DNA from: Roseateles_B sp051857535
GTDB lineage: Bacteria > Pseudomonadota > Gammaproteobacteria > Burkholderiales > Burkholderiaceae_C
Direction: 5' to 3'
Length of the DNA stretch: 64,000 nucleotides
Assembly: GCF_051857535.1 (NCBI RefSeq)
Contig: NZ_JBPZGY010000005.1
Coordinates: 1-64,000, forward strand
Part shown: one piece after another, positions 34,795 to 42,182 of the stretch
How positions within the stretch are numbered: the first letter of the stretch is position 1
Layout of the letters: each line of letters starts with the position of its first letter
The notes under the pieces: model-generated
What the model was told of the DNA's origin: nothing
The model's input: only the letters and a program-made list of their open reading frames with translations
Databases searched by the model: none
Translations under genes and position numbers: made by a program

Positions 34795-36303
34795 TCAGGC
34801 GGACTCGAGGAAGGCGGCGGCGATGGCCTTGCGGTGCAGCTTCATGTTCTTGGTGCGCATGCCGTTCTCGATGCTGAAATCCTGGCCGGTGAAGATCAGC
34901 TGCTTGATCTGCTGCTGGGCCGGCAACTGCTGGTTGACCTGCTGCACATGGGCGCGCAGGGCCTGCACGGCGGCTTCGTCCTCATGCAGCTTGGTCGAGA
35001 TCACGGCGGCCAGGCCCTGGCGGGCGCCGGCCAGCACCACGGCCACGCTGATGCGGGGGTCGGCATGCAGCATCGACTCGATGGGCTCCGGGTGGAATTT
35101 CTCGCCGTTGCTGGTGATGATGGCGTCCTTCTTGCGACCCACGATGTGCAGGAAGCCGTTGGCATCGAACTCGGCGATGTCCCCGGTGGCCACGGCGCCG
35201 GGCTCGATGAAGGTGGAGCGCGCGTCTTCCTCCGAGGACTCGAAGTAGCCCAGGGAGAGCAGGGCGTCGCGGCGCACGATGACTTCACCCTCGTCCGAAA
35301 GGCTCACGCTGCCGGGCTCGGCCGGCTTGCCCACGCTGCCCACGCGCACCTGGCCGGGCTTGTTCCAGGCCACCATGCCGGCCTCGGTGATGCCGAAGGC
35401 CTCGTACAGGGCCACGCCGTGCTGCCAGAAGAAGTCCAGCGCGGCGCGCTTGATGGGCGCCATGCCGGTGATCATGTAACGCATGCGCCCGCCGGTCAGC
35501 TCAGCCAGCTTGCGGGTCAGCAGCTCAGGGTCCTGCGCAGCCTGGGGCCCTGCGCTGGCGCGGGTGAGGGCCTGCAGGGTTTCGTAGAGGATGGGCGGCG
35601 CGATGACGAAGGTCGGCTGGTACTTCTTGAGCCCCGTGAAGAGCAGGGGGAAGGGCACCGAGACGAATTCCACCCCGTGGTAGAGGCAGAAGTAGTAGAT
35701 CATGCGCTGCTGGTAGTTGGCGAAGGGCAGAAAGGTCATGAACCTGTCCTGCGCCTCCACCCCGAAGGCATCGTGGTACAGCTGCAGCAGGCGTTCGGTG
35801 CCGGCCGCGCTGATGATCAGGCCCTTGGTCTTGCCCGTGGTGCCGGAACTGAAGACCAGGGAGTGCGTGCCCGGCTGGTGCTCCAGCGGGCGCGGCTCCA
35901 CGGTCTTCACGGGCATGGGCGCATCGAGGGCCATGCTCTGCAGCCTGTCATGCGAGGCATCGCCGCCTTCCAGCCAGGCCGGTTCCGCGGCCATGACGCT
36001 CAGCTGGTAGGCCTCGATCAGCTCGGCCCAGGGGCGGCTGGGCCGCTCGTTGGGCAGGGCCACCGAGACGCAGCCCAACTCCACGCAGGCCAGGTCCCAG
36101 GCCATCCAGCCATAGCCGCTGGGCGCGGCGATGCCGACCCGGCAGCCCGGGCCCAGGCCCAGCGCCCGCAGGCGCTCGACCACGTGCAGGGTGTCGCGGT
36201 GCAGGTCGTCGAAGGTCTTGTGGGTTTCCTGGCCCTTGTCGTCGACCAGGACCAGGGCGGTGGGGCGGCCCTGCAGGCGAGCGAGGATGTCGGCGATGCG
36301 CAT
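34795..36303 (-). CDS. free-standing AMP-dependent acyl ligase
   Basis: A 502-aa adenylating enzyme with all core motifs: A3 LVFSSGTTGKTKGLIIS, A5 YEAFGITEAGMVAW, A7 VATGDIAEFDANGFLHIVGR, A8 KKDAIITSNGEKFHPEPIE and a C-terminal Lys region GMRTKNMKLHRKAI. It resembles long-chain acyl-CoA/AMP ligases rather than amino-acid adenylation domains. No carrier domain is attached. It lies 10 bases after the diiron oxidase gene, and the divergent operon begins with a free ACP, its most likely acceptor. A less likely but interesting alternative is that it loads one of the NRPS carriers whose own A domain is dead. The substrate cannot be read from the sequence. Confidence 0.85.
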   Translation of the reverse strand: MRIADILARLQGRPTALVLVDDKGQETHKTFDDLHRDTLHVVERLRALGLGPGCRVGIAAPSGYGWMAWDLACVELGCVSVALPNERPSRPWAELIEAYQLSVMAAEPAWLEGGDASHDRLQSMALDAPMPVKTVEPRPLEHQPGTHSLVFSSGTTGKTKGLIISAAGTERLLQLYHDAFGVEAQDRFMTFLPFANYQQRMIYYFCLYHGVEFVSVPFPLLFTGLKKYQPTFVIAPPILYETLQALTRASAGPQAAQDPELLTRKLAELTGGRMRYMITGMAPIKRAALDFFWQHGVALYEAFGITEAGMVAWNKPGQVRVGSVGKPAEPGSVSLSDEGEVIVRRDALLSLGYFESSEEDARSTFIEPGAVATGDIAEFDANGFLHIVGRKKDAIITSNGEKFHPEPIESMLHADPRISVAVVLAGARQGLAAVISTKLHEDEAAVQALRAHVQQVNQQLPAQQQIKQLIFTGQDFSIENGMRTKNMKLHRKAIAAAFLESA

Positions 36304-36313
36304 GTCCGGTGCC

Positions 36314-37078
36314 TCAGGCGGGTTGGGCTTCCAGGGCCTGGCCGGCGGCGGGGCGCTCGGCGTAGTACTTCTGGGCCGCGCTCTCGTACATGTTCCAGAA
36401 CAGCTTGCAGGTGTAGTCGATGGCGTGCAGCGCCTCGGCCTGCATCTGCGGCGTGGTGCAGAGCTCGGCGACCAGCTGGATGCCCTCGGCCACATGGGCC
36501 ACGTCTTCTTTCTGGTGGACGGAGAAGAAGCGCGTGCTCTCTTCGCTGAGGCCATAGATCTTGCCCAGGATGGCGTGGCGGGCCTCGCCAGCGCGGGTCT
36601 CCAGGCTCTGGCCCTCGCTGGCGATCATCACGGCCGCAGCGCCAATGTGGTAGGTGTGCTCACCCTTGCAGTTGTCCAGGCGGTAGTGGATGAGCTCCTT
36701 GGTGGCCTCGGAGGGCGTCCAGGCGTCGCGCTCCTCGTCGCTGATGCCCTGGGCGCGGATGAAGTCTTCCATCAGCTCCACGTGGTTCTTGGTCTTGGAG
36801 AAACGACCGGTCTCTTCCTCGAACAGGTTGAACAGCAGGCGGCGCTTGTGGATGGGCAGGGGGCAGCGGAAGTACAGGTTCTCGATGTACTCGAGGAAGT
36901 ACTTGGTGATCTGGTAGCCCTCCAGGGAGATGATCTTCAGCAGATGCCAGTTCCGCTCGGGCGTGAACAGCTCCTTGAAGATGGGATGGTTGAGCGTCAG
37001 GTGGGAATCCAGGGTCGCGCGCAGCTGGATGGCGAAGGCGTCCTTGTCCAGCGCCACGGCGGGGGCGGAAACAGTCAT
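36314..37078 (-). CDS. haem-oxygenase-like diiron oxidase (HDO)
   Basis: A 254-aa all-helical protein of the iron-containing redox enzyme/TenA-PqqC-like fold. The three metal-binding elements of the HDO family are recognisable: Glu88 with His99 (FEEETGRFSKTKNHVEL), Glu155 (MIASEGQS), and His188-x3-Asp192-x2-His195 (FFSVHQKEDVAHV). The spacing matches CADD- and UndA-like diiron enzymes, which carry out O2-dependent oxidations such as decarboxylation to alkenes, N-oxygenation and C-C cleavage. The reaction here is unknown. It is the first gene of the core operon, so it probably acts on a free or carrier-bound fatty acid or amine. The start is preceded by GGAG, and a lux-box-like promoter lies 80 bases upstream. 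Confidence 0.85.
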   Translation of the reverse strand: MTVSAPAVALDKDAFAIQLRATLDSHLTLNHPIFKELFTPERNWHLLKIISLEGYQITKYFLEYIENLYFRCPLPIHKRRLLFNLFEEETGRFSKTKNHVELMEDFIRAQGISDEERDAWTPSEATKELIHYRLDNCKGEHTYHIGAAAVMIASEGQSLETRAGEARHAILGKIYGLSEESTRFFSVHQKEDVAHVAEGIQLVAELCTTPQMQAEALHAIDYTCKLFWNMYESAAQKYYAERPAAGQALEAQPA

Positions 37079-37157
37079 GGTGGGCTCCGGCAGTGATTGT
37101 TGGGTCGATCGTGAAAGAGTGCCCGGTCACTGTACGTAGCGAGGCGCCGGCCCGAAC

Positions 37158-37173
37158 CTGTCCATTGGGGCAG
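37158..37173. promoter_or_regulatory. lux-box-like operator in the divergent core promoter
   Basis: CTGTCCATTGGGGCAG, with flanking AC and CC, fits the lux-box rule CTG-N10-CAG, and its arms match in five of six positions. Leftward, a -10-like TACAGT (plus-strand ACTGTA at 37129-37134) follows after 23 bases. This puts the dyad at about -43 for the diiron-oxidase operon, the classical class II position of LuxR activators. Rightward, TATAAA at 37224-37229 could serve the ACP operon with the dyad about 70 bases upstream of its start. Confidence 0.6.
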
Positions 37174-37299
37174 CCGCCCGCACCCGTACTTCAGGTCAGG
37201 TAGGCAAGGCGGCAGGGCCTCGGTATAAAACGCCCTGCCTGGCGGAAGCCGCATGCGCTACCCGCATGACGGTGCGTCCGCTTCCCAATGGAGCCTTCC

Positions 37300-37569
37300 A
37301 TGCATGAACAGTCCGCGGCACATTTCGATGCCTTCCTGAACCTGATCGCGCAGATCACCCCGGTCGAGCTGGCTGCGGACACGGTCTCGCGCGATTCCAA
37401 CCTGGCCAGCGACCTGATGCTGGACTCGATCTCGCTCATCTCCCTGATGGCCCTGACCGAGGAGCATTTCGGTATCAGCTTTGCCGAGCACACCGAGGCC
37501 ATCGCCAAGCTCGCCACCGTGGGAGACGCTCTGGATCTCGTCGAGGCCCTGCAGGGCGCCAAGGTCTGA
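37300..37569 (+). CDS. free-standing acyl carrier protein
   Basis: An 89-aa carrier protein. The start at 37300 is favoured over an ATG four codons earlier because GGAG lies 6 bases upstream of it. The phosphopantetheine site is the Ser in DLMLDSISLISL, near residue 40. The helix pattern is that of an ACP for amino-acyl or fatty-acyl cargo. It opens the plus-strand operon, divergent from the diiron-oxidase/ligase operon; the free AMP-ligase is the natural loading partner. The PPTase encoded at 44.5-45.2 kb would activate it. Confidence 0.88.
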   Translation: MHEQSAAHFDAFLNLIAQITPVELAADTVSRDSNLASDLMLDSISLISLMALTEEHFGISFAEHTEAIAKLATVGDALDLVEALQGAKV

Positions 37570-37576
37570 GGTGGGC

Positions 37577-39433
37577 ATGCTGGAAGTCATGCAGGATGGC
37601 GCCCCCGCGGGCGAGTCTCAGTGCGCTGCAGACGCAGGCTGGCATCGGCTGGTGAGGGCCTGGGAGCAGGAAGCCTCGGCGCTTGATTGGCCGGCCACGC
37701 TCTTCGTTGATGAGGCGACGGTGCGCCAGCTGATTGCAGCCGAGGCGGCGCTGCCGCTCAGCGCCACGCTGCGCGCGCGGGCCGTGGCCCAGGGCCGGCT
37801 GCAGGTGGTCCTGCCCTACGCGGGCTTTGCGCCTTTCTGCAGCCCTGGCCGGCTGATGGCCCTGCTGGGTGCTGCCCTGGCCCCGCAGATCGGGGGGGCG
37901 ACGCTGCATTGCCTCGTGCTGGCTCATGCCGTGAGCGACTGTGCGGCGGACGCGTCGCGGCTGCCCGCGGCCCTGGACGCTCTGAGCCAGGACCTGGTGC
38001 AGTGGCTGCAGGGGGCCAGAAGGCGCGTCCCGGACTATTTCTCCAAGCATCCCCTGGTCCTGCCTTTCAGTGGCGGGCAGGGGCCCGGCCTGCATCTGCT
38101 GGAGCCCGTGGCACTGCAGGCCTTTCTCGCCGGTACGGCCGCAGGACTTGCGCCCGGCTGCCATCTGCTGCATGCCCCAGCAATGCGTGGCGGCTCGCTG
38201 CTGCTGCGCGAGCTGGCCGTGGCGCTGGACATTCCAGTGGCCGATGCCTCCTGCGCGGCCAATACTCTCAGCGAGCTGCTGCAGGACAGCCTCCTGCAGG
38301 CCCGACAGCATTGGCGCCTGGGCCAGGAGGCGCTGCTCGATGTGCAGTCCTTCGACAGCGTCGTGGCCTGCGCCGGGGCTTCCCCGGGCTGGGAAGCCGC
38401 CTGGCAGGCGCATCTGACGTCCCTGCGCCAGGCCCAGCAGGCCGATGCGGTGCCCAAGGTACACAGCTGGGCAAGCCTGCCCGGCATGCGTCTGCAGACC
38501 ATCGAGGGCGCTCCCCTGCGGGTCTGGCGACTTGGCGAGGGGCCGCACACCCTCCTGCTGCTCAATGCCTTCGGTCTCAGCCTCGACGTTTGGTGCGAGC
38601 TGGCGCTGGCACTGAGCCCGCATTGCACCGTGCTGACCCTGGAGGCCCGCGACGATGCGGCGCTGCAGTCGCAAGCCCTGTCCAGCACCTATTACGACAA
38701 CGAGAACTCCTGGCCACAGTTCCTGCAAAGCGTGCGCCAGTGGCTGGCCACGCAGGGCAAGGGCCCTCTGCACCTGCTGAGCTGGTGCGGCGGCGCCAAG
38801 TTCGCGCTGGACCTGGCCCGCGCGCTGCCGCAGGACGTCGCCTCGCTGTGCCTCGTGGCCCCTTCGTATGCGGGGGTCGACTGCGGGGCGGGCGGTGATT
38901 CGAGCTTCGAGACCAGCCTGAACACCATGTGCCGCCTGGTGCAACGCACGCCTGCCGCCGCAGACAGCATGGCCCGCTCCATGCTTGCCCTGCTGAAAAG
39001 GGGTGACGGTGCTGCAGAGGATGCGCAGCGCCTGTGGAGCCTGCCTGATGCCCACACGGCGCACTGGCTGCATGAGCCCTACGTGTCTGCCGAGCGCATG
39101 CGGCAGTACAGCCGCCAGCTGATCCACTTCCGGGACCATGCGATGAGGCTGCCGCCGGACGTGCCGCCGCTGGAGCAACCCTGCCTGCTGCTGATCGGCG
39201 ACAGCGACACCGCCACCTGCGCCGAACGGGCGCGTGCCATGGGCGTGCTGACGTCACAGACCCTGCAGCTGGGCCTGCGCGCCGCCGGCCACTACCTGAT
39301 CCACCAGGATGCTGCGCTGATCGCGCGCCTGCAGCGCGCCTTCATGCGCGACGGACTGCAGCTGGACATCACGGACGCGCGCCTGCGTCGCTTCACGCCG
39401 GCCGAGGAGGCGCTGGTCTCCGGCGAGCTCTGA
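37577..39433 (+). CDS. alpha/beta hydrolase with Cys nucleophile and novel N-terminal domain
   Basis: A 618-aa two-part protein starting 7 bases after the ACP stop (GAGG ribosome site). Residues 310-600 form an alpha/beta hydrolase: LLLLNAFGLSLDVW oxyanion region, nucleophile elbow LLSWCGGAKFAL, acid GDSDTAT (Asp542 or Asp544) and GHYLIHQ (His572). The elbow reads S-W-C-G-G, so the nucleophile at residue 404 is Cys rather than Ser. Such a swap favours acyl transfer over hydrolysis in several enzymes. Residues 1-300 are not recognised; they contain LVLPFSGGQGPGLHLLEPVA and several Cys and could be a degenerate acyltransferase- or thiolase-like domain. A role in moving or offloading an acyl group from the adjacent ACP is plausible but inferred. 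Confidence 0.75.
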   Translation: MLEVMQDGAPAGESQCAADAGWHRLVRAWEQEASALDWPATLFVDEATVRQLIAAEAALPLSATLRARAVAQGRLQVVLPYAGFAPFCSPGRLMALLGAALAPQIGGATLHCLVLAHAVSDCAADASRLPAALDALSQDLVQWLQGARRRVPDYFSKHPLVLPFSGGQGPGLHLLEPVALQAFLAGTAAGLAPGCHLLHAPAMRGGSLLLRELAVALDIPVADASCAANTLSELLQDSLLQARQHWRLGQEALLDVQSFDSVVACAGASPGWEAAWQAHLTSLRQAQQADAVPKVHSWASLPGMRLQTIEGAPLRVWRLGEGPHTLLLLNAFGLSLDVWCELALALSPHCTVLTLEARDDAALQSQALSSTYYDNENSWPQFLQSVRQWLATQGKGPLHLLSWCGGAKFALDLARALPQDVASLCLVAPSYAGVDCGAGGDSSFETSLNTMCRLVQRTPAAADSMARSMLALLKRGDGAAEDAQRLWSLPDAHTAHWLHEPYVSAERMRQYSRQLIHFRDHAMRLPPDVPPLEQPCLLLIGDSDTATCAERARAMGVLTSQTLQLGLRAAGHYLIHQDAALIARLQRAFMRDGLQLDITDARLRRFTPAEEALVSGEL

Positions 39434-39478
39434 GGCCGGCAGGCCCTCCCGCGCTTGCGTGGGTGCACAGGGCCCGTC

Positions 39479-39494
39479 TTACCCAAACGGACAG
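39479..39494 (+). promoter_or_regulatory. lux-box-like operator before the SbnA-like gene
   Basis: TTACCCAAACGGACAG matches the right arm (GGACAG) of the shared dyad exactly and the left arm loosely. A -10-like TACAGT at 39519-39524 follows after 24 bases, the same hexamer and nearly the same spacing as at the divergent core promoter. The start codon is 68 bases from the site. Confidence 0.45.
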
Positions 39495-39561
39495 CTACCC
39501 GCCCGGATGGGCGCTCACTACAGTCCCCGAACACCGTCAAGCAGCAGGGAGTAGTCTCACC

Positions 39562-40548
39562 ATGTACGCCAACAATATTGCCGAACTGATCGGGGACACG
39601 CCCCTGCTGAAGCTCAGAAGCCTGTCGGATGCCTCGCGCGGCATCCAGGTCTTCGCCAAGCTGGAGTGCCGCAATCCCGGTAACAGCGTCAAGGACCGCA
39701 GCGCCATGGAGCTGCTGAACCAGGCCCGCCGCGACCACGCACTGGAGCCCGGCTGGTCCATCGTCGAGTCCACCTCCGGCAATATGGGCCATGCCCTGGC
39801 CATGCTCTGCGCGGTGTACGGCTACCGCTTCATCTGTGTGCTGGACCCCAAGACGCCCAAGGCCAATGTGAACCTGGTGCGGGCCTTCGGTGGCCAGGTC
39901 GAGATGGTCACCACCCCCGACGAAAGCGGCGGCTTCCAGAAGAAGCGCATCGCCGTGGCTCGCTCCATCGCCGCCACCGTCCCGCGCTGCGTCAACCTGG
40001 ACCAGTACAACAACCCTGCCGCCATCGACGCCCACTACTACGGCACCGGGCCGGAGATCCACCGCCAGCTCAATGGGCAGGTCGACATGCTGATCGGCTG
40101 CGTGAGCACTGGCAGCCATCTCAGCGGCGTGGCCCGCTACCTGAAGGAGCGCAATCCGGCGCTGCGGGTGATGGGCGTGGAGCCGCAGGGCTCCGTGGTC
40201 TTTGGCGGCGAGTTCAAGCCCTTCCTGCAGAACGGCATTGGCCTGAGCTTCACGCCGGGCAATGTCCGCGCCGAGCTGGTGGACGAGGTGCGCAAGGTCA
40301 GTGATCACGAGGCCTTCGTCGCTGCCCGCCGCCTGGCCCTGGACGAGGGGCTGCTGCTGGGCGGCTCCTCGGGATCGGTGAGTGCCGCTGCCCGCCATTT
40401 CCTCGCCGGCCTGCAAGGTCCCTGCAATGTGGTGCTGGTGATGCCTGACAGCGGCGTCAAGTACCTGGACACCGTTTATGACGACCAGTGGCTCAGGAGC
40501 CATGAGCTGGGCTCGGTACTGGACGAACTCAAGGGCCCGCAGGCCTGA
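39562..40548 (+). CDS. SbnA-like PLP-dependent beta-replacement enzyme
   Basis: A 328-aa fold-type II PLP enzyme of the cysteine-synthase group. PLP Lys44 lies in NSVKDRSAMELL, the substrate loop is ESTSGNMGHALAML, and the phosphate-binding loop is VSTGSHLSG. The overall pattern (VLDPKTPKANVNLVRAFGGQ, VEPQGSVVFGGEF, VMPDSGVKYLDTVYDDQWL) follows SbnA, which couples O-phosphoserine with glutamate on the way to 2,3-diaminopropionate, more closely than CysK/CysM. The SbnB dehydrogenase partner is not in the window, so the product may be another beta-substituted alanine. It probably supplies a non-protein amino acid to the assembly line. The 128-base gap upstream carries a lux-box-like site. Confidence 0.82.
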   Translation: MYANNIAELIGDTPLLKLRSLSDASRGIQVFAKLECRNPGNSVKDRSAMELLNQARRDHALEPGWSIVESTSGNMGHALAMLCAVYGYRFICVLDPKTPKANVNLVRAFGGQVEMVTTPDESGGFQKKRIAVARSIAATVPRCVNLDQYNNPAAIDAHYYGTGPEIHRQLNGQVDMLIGCVSTGSHLSGVARYLKERNPALRVMGVEPQGSVVFGGEFKPFLQNGIGLSFTPGNVRAELVDEVRKVSDHEAFVAARRLALDEGLLLGGSSGSVSAAARHFLAGLQGPCNVVLVMPDSGVKYLDTVYDDQWLRSHELGSVLDELKGPQA

Positions 40549-40563
40549 ACCCACGACACAAGG

Positions 40564-41226
40564 ATGGACATGAACCGCACGCTGAACCAGGCCGGAGAGG
40601 CCAGCTACCAAGTCCCCATGGGTGCCCTCGGCACGGTGGAGCTCTGCTACGGCTGGCCGCAGCAGATCGACGCGGCGCTGGAGGACCGGATCATCGGCCT
40701 GATGCGCCTCACCACGGCCTCCGCGCCCATCATCGGCTTTGCCGAGGAGATCAGCGATGCCGAGGCCCGCCAGTACCTGCAGGACCTGCGCGGCAACCTG
40801 GCCGCAGGCAAGATCCGCCTGCTGAGCATCCACACGGGCGGCGGTGAGCTGATCGGGCTGTGCACCTTGCGGCGCAACCTCAATCCCAACAACCGCCACA
40901 TCACCGACCTGGCCAAGGGCATGATCCACGAGGACTACCGTGGCGGCCTGGTCTTGCCGGTGGCCTTCCAGGAAATCGCCCTGCAGTGCGAGCAGGACGG
41001 CGTCGAGTTGCTGACCCTGGACGTGCGCGACGGCACGCCGGCCCACCACGCCTGGCAGCGCTTCGGCTTCCAGACCTACGGCACGCTGCCGGACTATGCC
41101 CGTGCCCAGGGCAAGGTCCACGCCGGCCACTTCATGATGCAGAAGGTGTCCGACCTCAAGGCCCGTGCGGTCCAGATGCTGCAGGCGCGCGTGGCCCGCG
41201 TGCAGCCTGAAGGGCAGACGGCATGA
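40564..41226 (+). CDS. GNAT-family N-acyltransferase
   Basis: A 220-aa protein with a GNAT fold: IRLLSIHTGGGELIGLCTLR (strand pair), HITDLAKGMIHEDYRGG (acyl-CoA pyrophosphate loop region) and the C-terminal block LTLDVRDGTPAHHAWQRFGF with QTYGTLPDYARAQGKVHAGH after it. The acceptor is unknown; an amine made by the neighbouring PLP enzyme is a reasonable guess. The amidohydrolase gene overlaps its stop by 4 bases, so the two are translationally coupled. Confidence 0.83.
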   Translation: MDMNRTLNQAGEASYQVPMGALGTVELCYGWPQQIDAALEDRIIGLMRLTTASAPIIGFAEEISDAEARQYLQDLRGNLAAGKIRLLSIHTGGGELIGLCTLRRNLNPNNRHITDLAKGMIHEDYRGGLVLPVAFQEIALQCEQDGVELLTLDVRDGTPAHHAWQRFGFQTYGTLPDYARAQGKVHAGHFMMQKVSDLKARAVQMLQARVARVQPEGQTA

Positions 41227-42182
41227 CGGCGACGCCCGCCGCGGCCGGCCCGGTCTACACGGGCCATGTGCTGGACGCGCATTGCCACATCGCTTCCACC
41301 CGCTTTATTCCCGAAGGCTTCTACGAGGGCCTGTGCCGGAATGTGGCTGCGCGCCTGGCGGCGACAGGCGTGCGCAAATCCATGGCCGAGCTGATGGAGA
41401 TGTACCTGCGCATGAGCCAGGACCACCAGGGCGACACCCTGGTGGCAGAGATGGACGAGGCGGGCATCCACCAGGCTGTGCTGCTGCTCCCCGATTTCAC
41501 CCATGTGATCAAGAGCGCGCTGAGCATCGAGGAGATGTTCGCCGAGCATCATGAGATCCTGAAGCGCCATGCCGGGCGCTTCTTCGTCTTCGGCGGCGTG
41601 GACCCCCGCTGGGGGGCGGACGGCCTGGCCCTGTTCGAGCGGGGCGTCAGCGAGTATGGCTTCAAGGGCCTCAAGCTCTATCCGCCCTGCGGCTACAGCC
41701 CCAGCGACAGCTCGCTCTATCCGTTCTACGAGCTGTGCCAGGCGCGCGGGCTGCCGGTGCTGATGCACATCGGACCCACCAGCCCCAGCCTGTCCTTCCG
41801 GTTCTCGCACCCGGACCTGGTCGACCAGGCCGCCCTGGATTTCCCGGGCGTCAACTTCATCCTGGCTCATGGCGCGATCCACCATGTGCAAGCCTGCGCC
41901 GCCTTGTGTGCCTACCGTCCCAACGTCTACCTGGACGTGAGCGCCTTCCTGGGATCGCAGCATCCGGCGGGCTGGCAGGCGGCACTGGCCGAGCTGTTCA
42001 GGCTCAACTTGAACCACAAAATCCTGTTCGGCACGGACTGGCCGGTGTTCCGCTACTCGGGCGGCCACAAGAAGGTCATGGACATGTTCCTGGCCGCGGA
42101 CGGCCCGCTGGCGGGCATCTCGCGCGGGCAGCGGACCTGGTTGATGTCGGGCAACGCACGTCGCCTGATGGGAGTGGATTGA
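41223..42182 (+). CDS. amidohydrolase-2 family metal-dependent hydrolase or decarboxylase
   Basis: A 319-aa TIM-barrel protein. The metal motif is LDAHCHI at residues 18-24, followed by GLKLYPPCGYSP (Lys strand), LMHIG, FILAHGA and LFGTDWPVFRY (metal Asp). This is the pattern of the ACMSD/gamma-resorcylate decarboxylase group, which cleaves C-C or C-N bonds next to a carboxylate or amide. All ligands are present, so it should be active. The product-stage role is unknown; it is embedded between the GNAT and the cytochrome with overlapping start and stop codons on both sides. Confidence 0.85.
   Translation: MTATPAAAGPVYTGHVLDAHCHIASTRFIPEGFYEGLCRNVAARLAATGVRKSMAELMEMYLRMSQDHQGDTLVAEMDEAGIHQAVLLLPDFTHVIKSALSIEEMFAEHHEILKRHAGRFFVFGGVDPRWGADGLALFERGVSEYGFKGLKLYPPCGYSPSDSSLYPFYELCQARGLPVLMHIGPTSPSLSFRFSHPDLVDQAALDFPGVNFILAHGAIHHVQACAALCAYRPNVYLDVSAFLGSQHPAGWQAALAELFRLNLNHKILFGTDWPVFRYSGGHKKVMDMFLAADGPLAGISRGQRTWLMSGNARRLMGVD

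Noticed and set aside
36304..36555. N-terminal extension of the free AMP-ligase
   Set aside because: The Ser/Pro/Arg-rich extension overlaps the diiron-oxidase gene in another frame; homology begins at MRIADIL.
37571..37577. GTG at 37571 as the hydrolase start
   Set aside because: It lies inside the GAGGTGGG ribosome site that serves the ATG at 37577.
41735..42181. N-terminal extension of the di-haem cytochrome
   Set aside because: It overlaps the amidohydrolase in another frame and lacks any signal; the ATG at 42182 is followed by an export signal.
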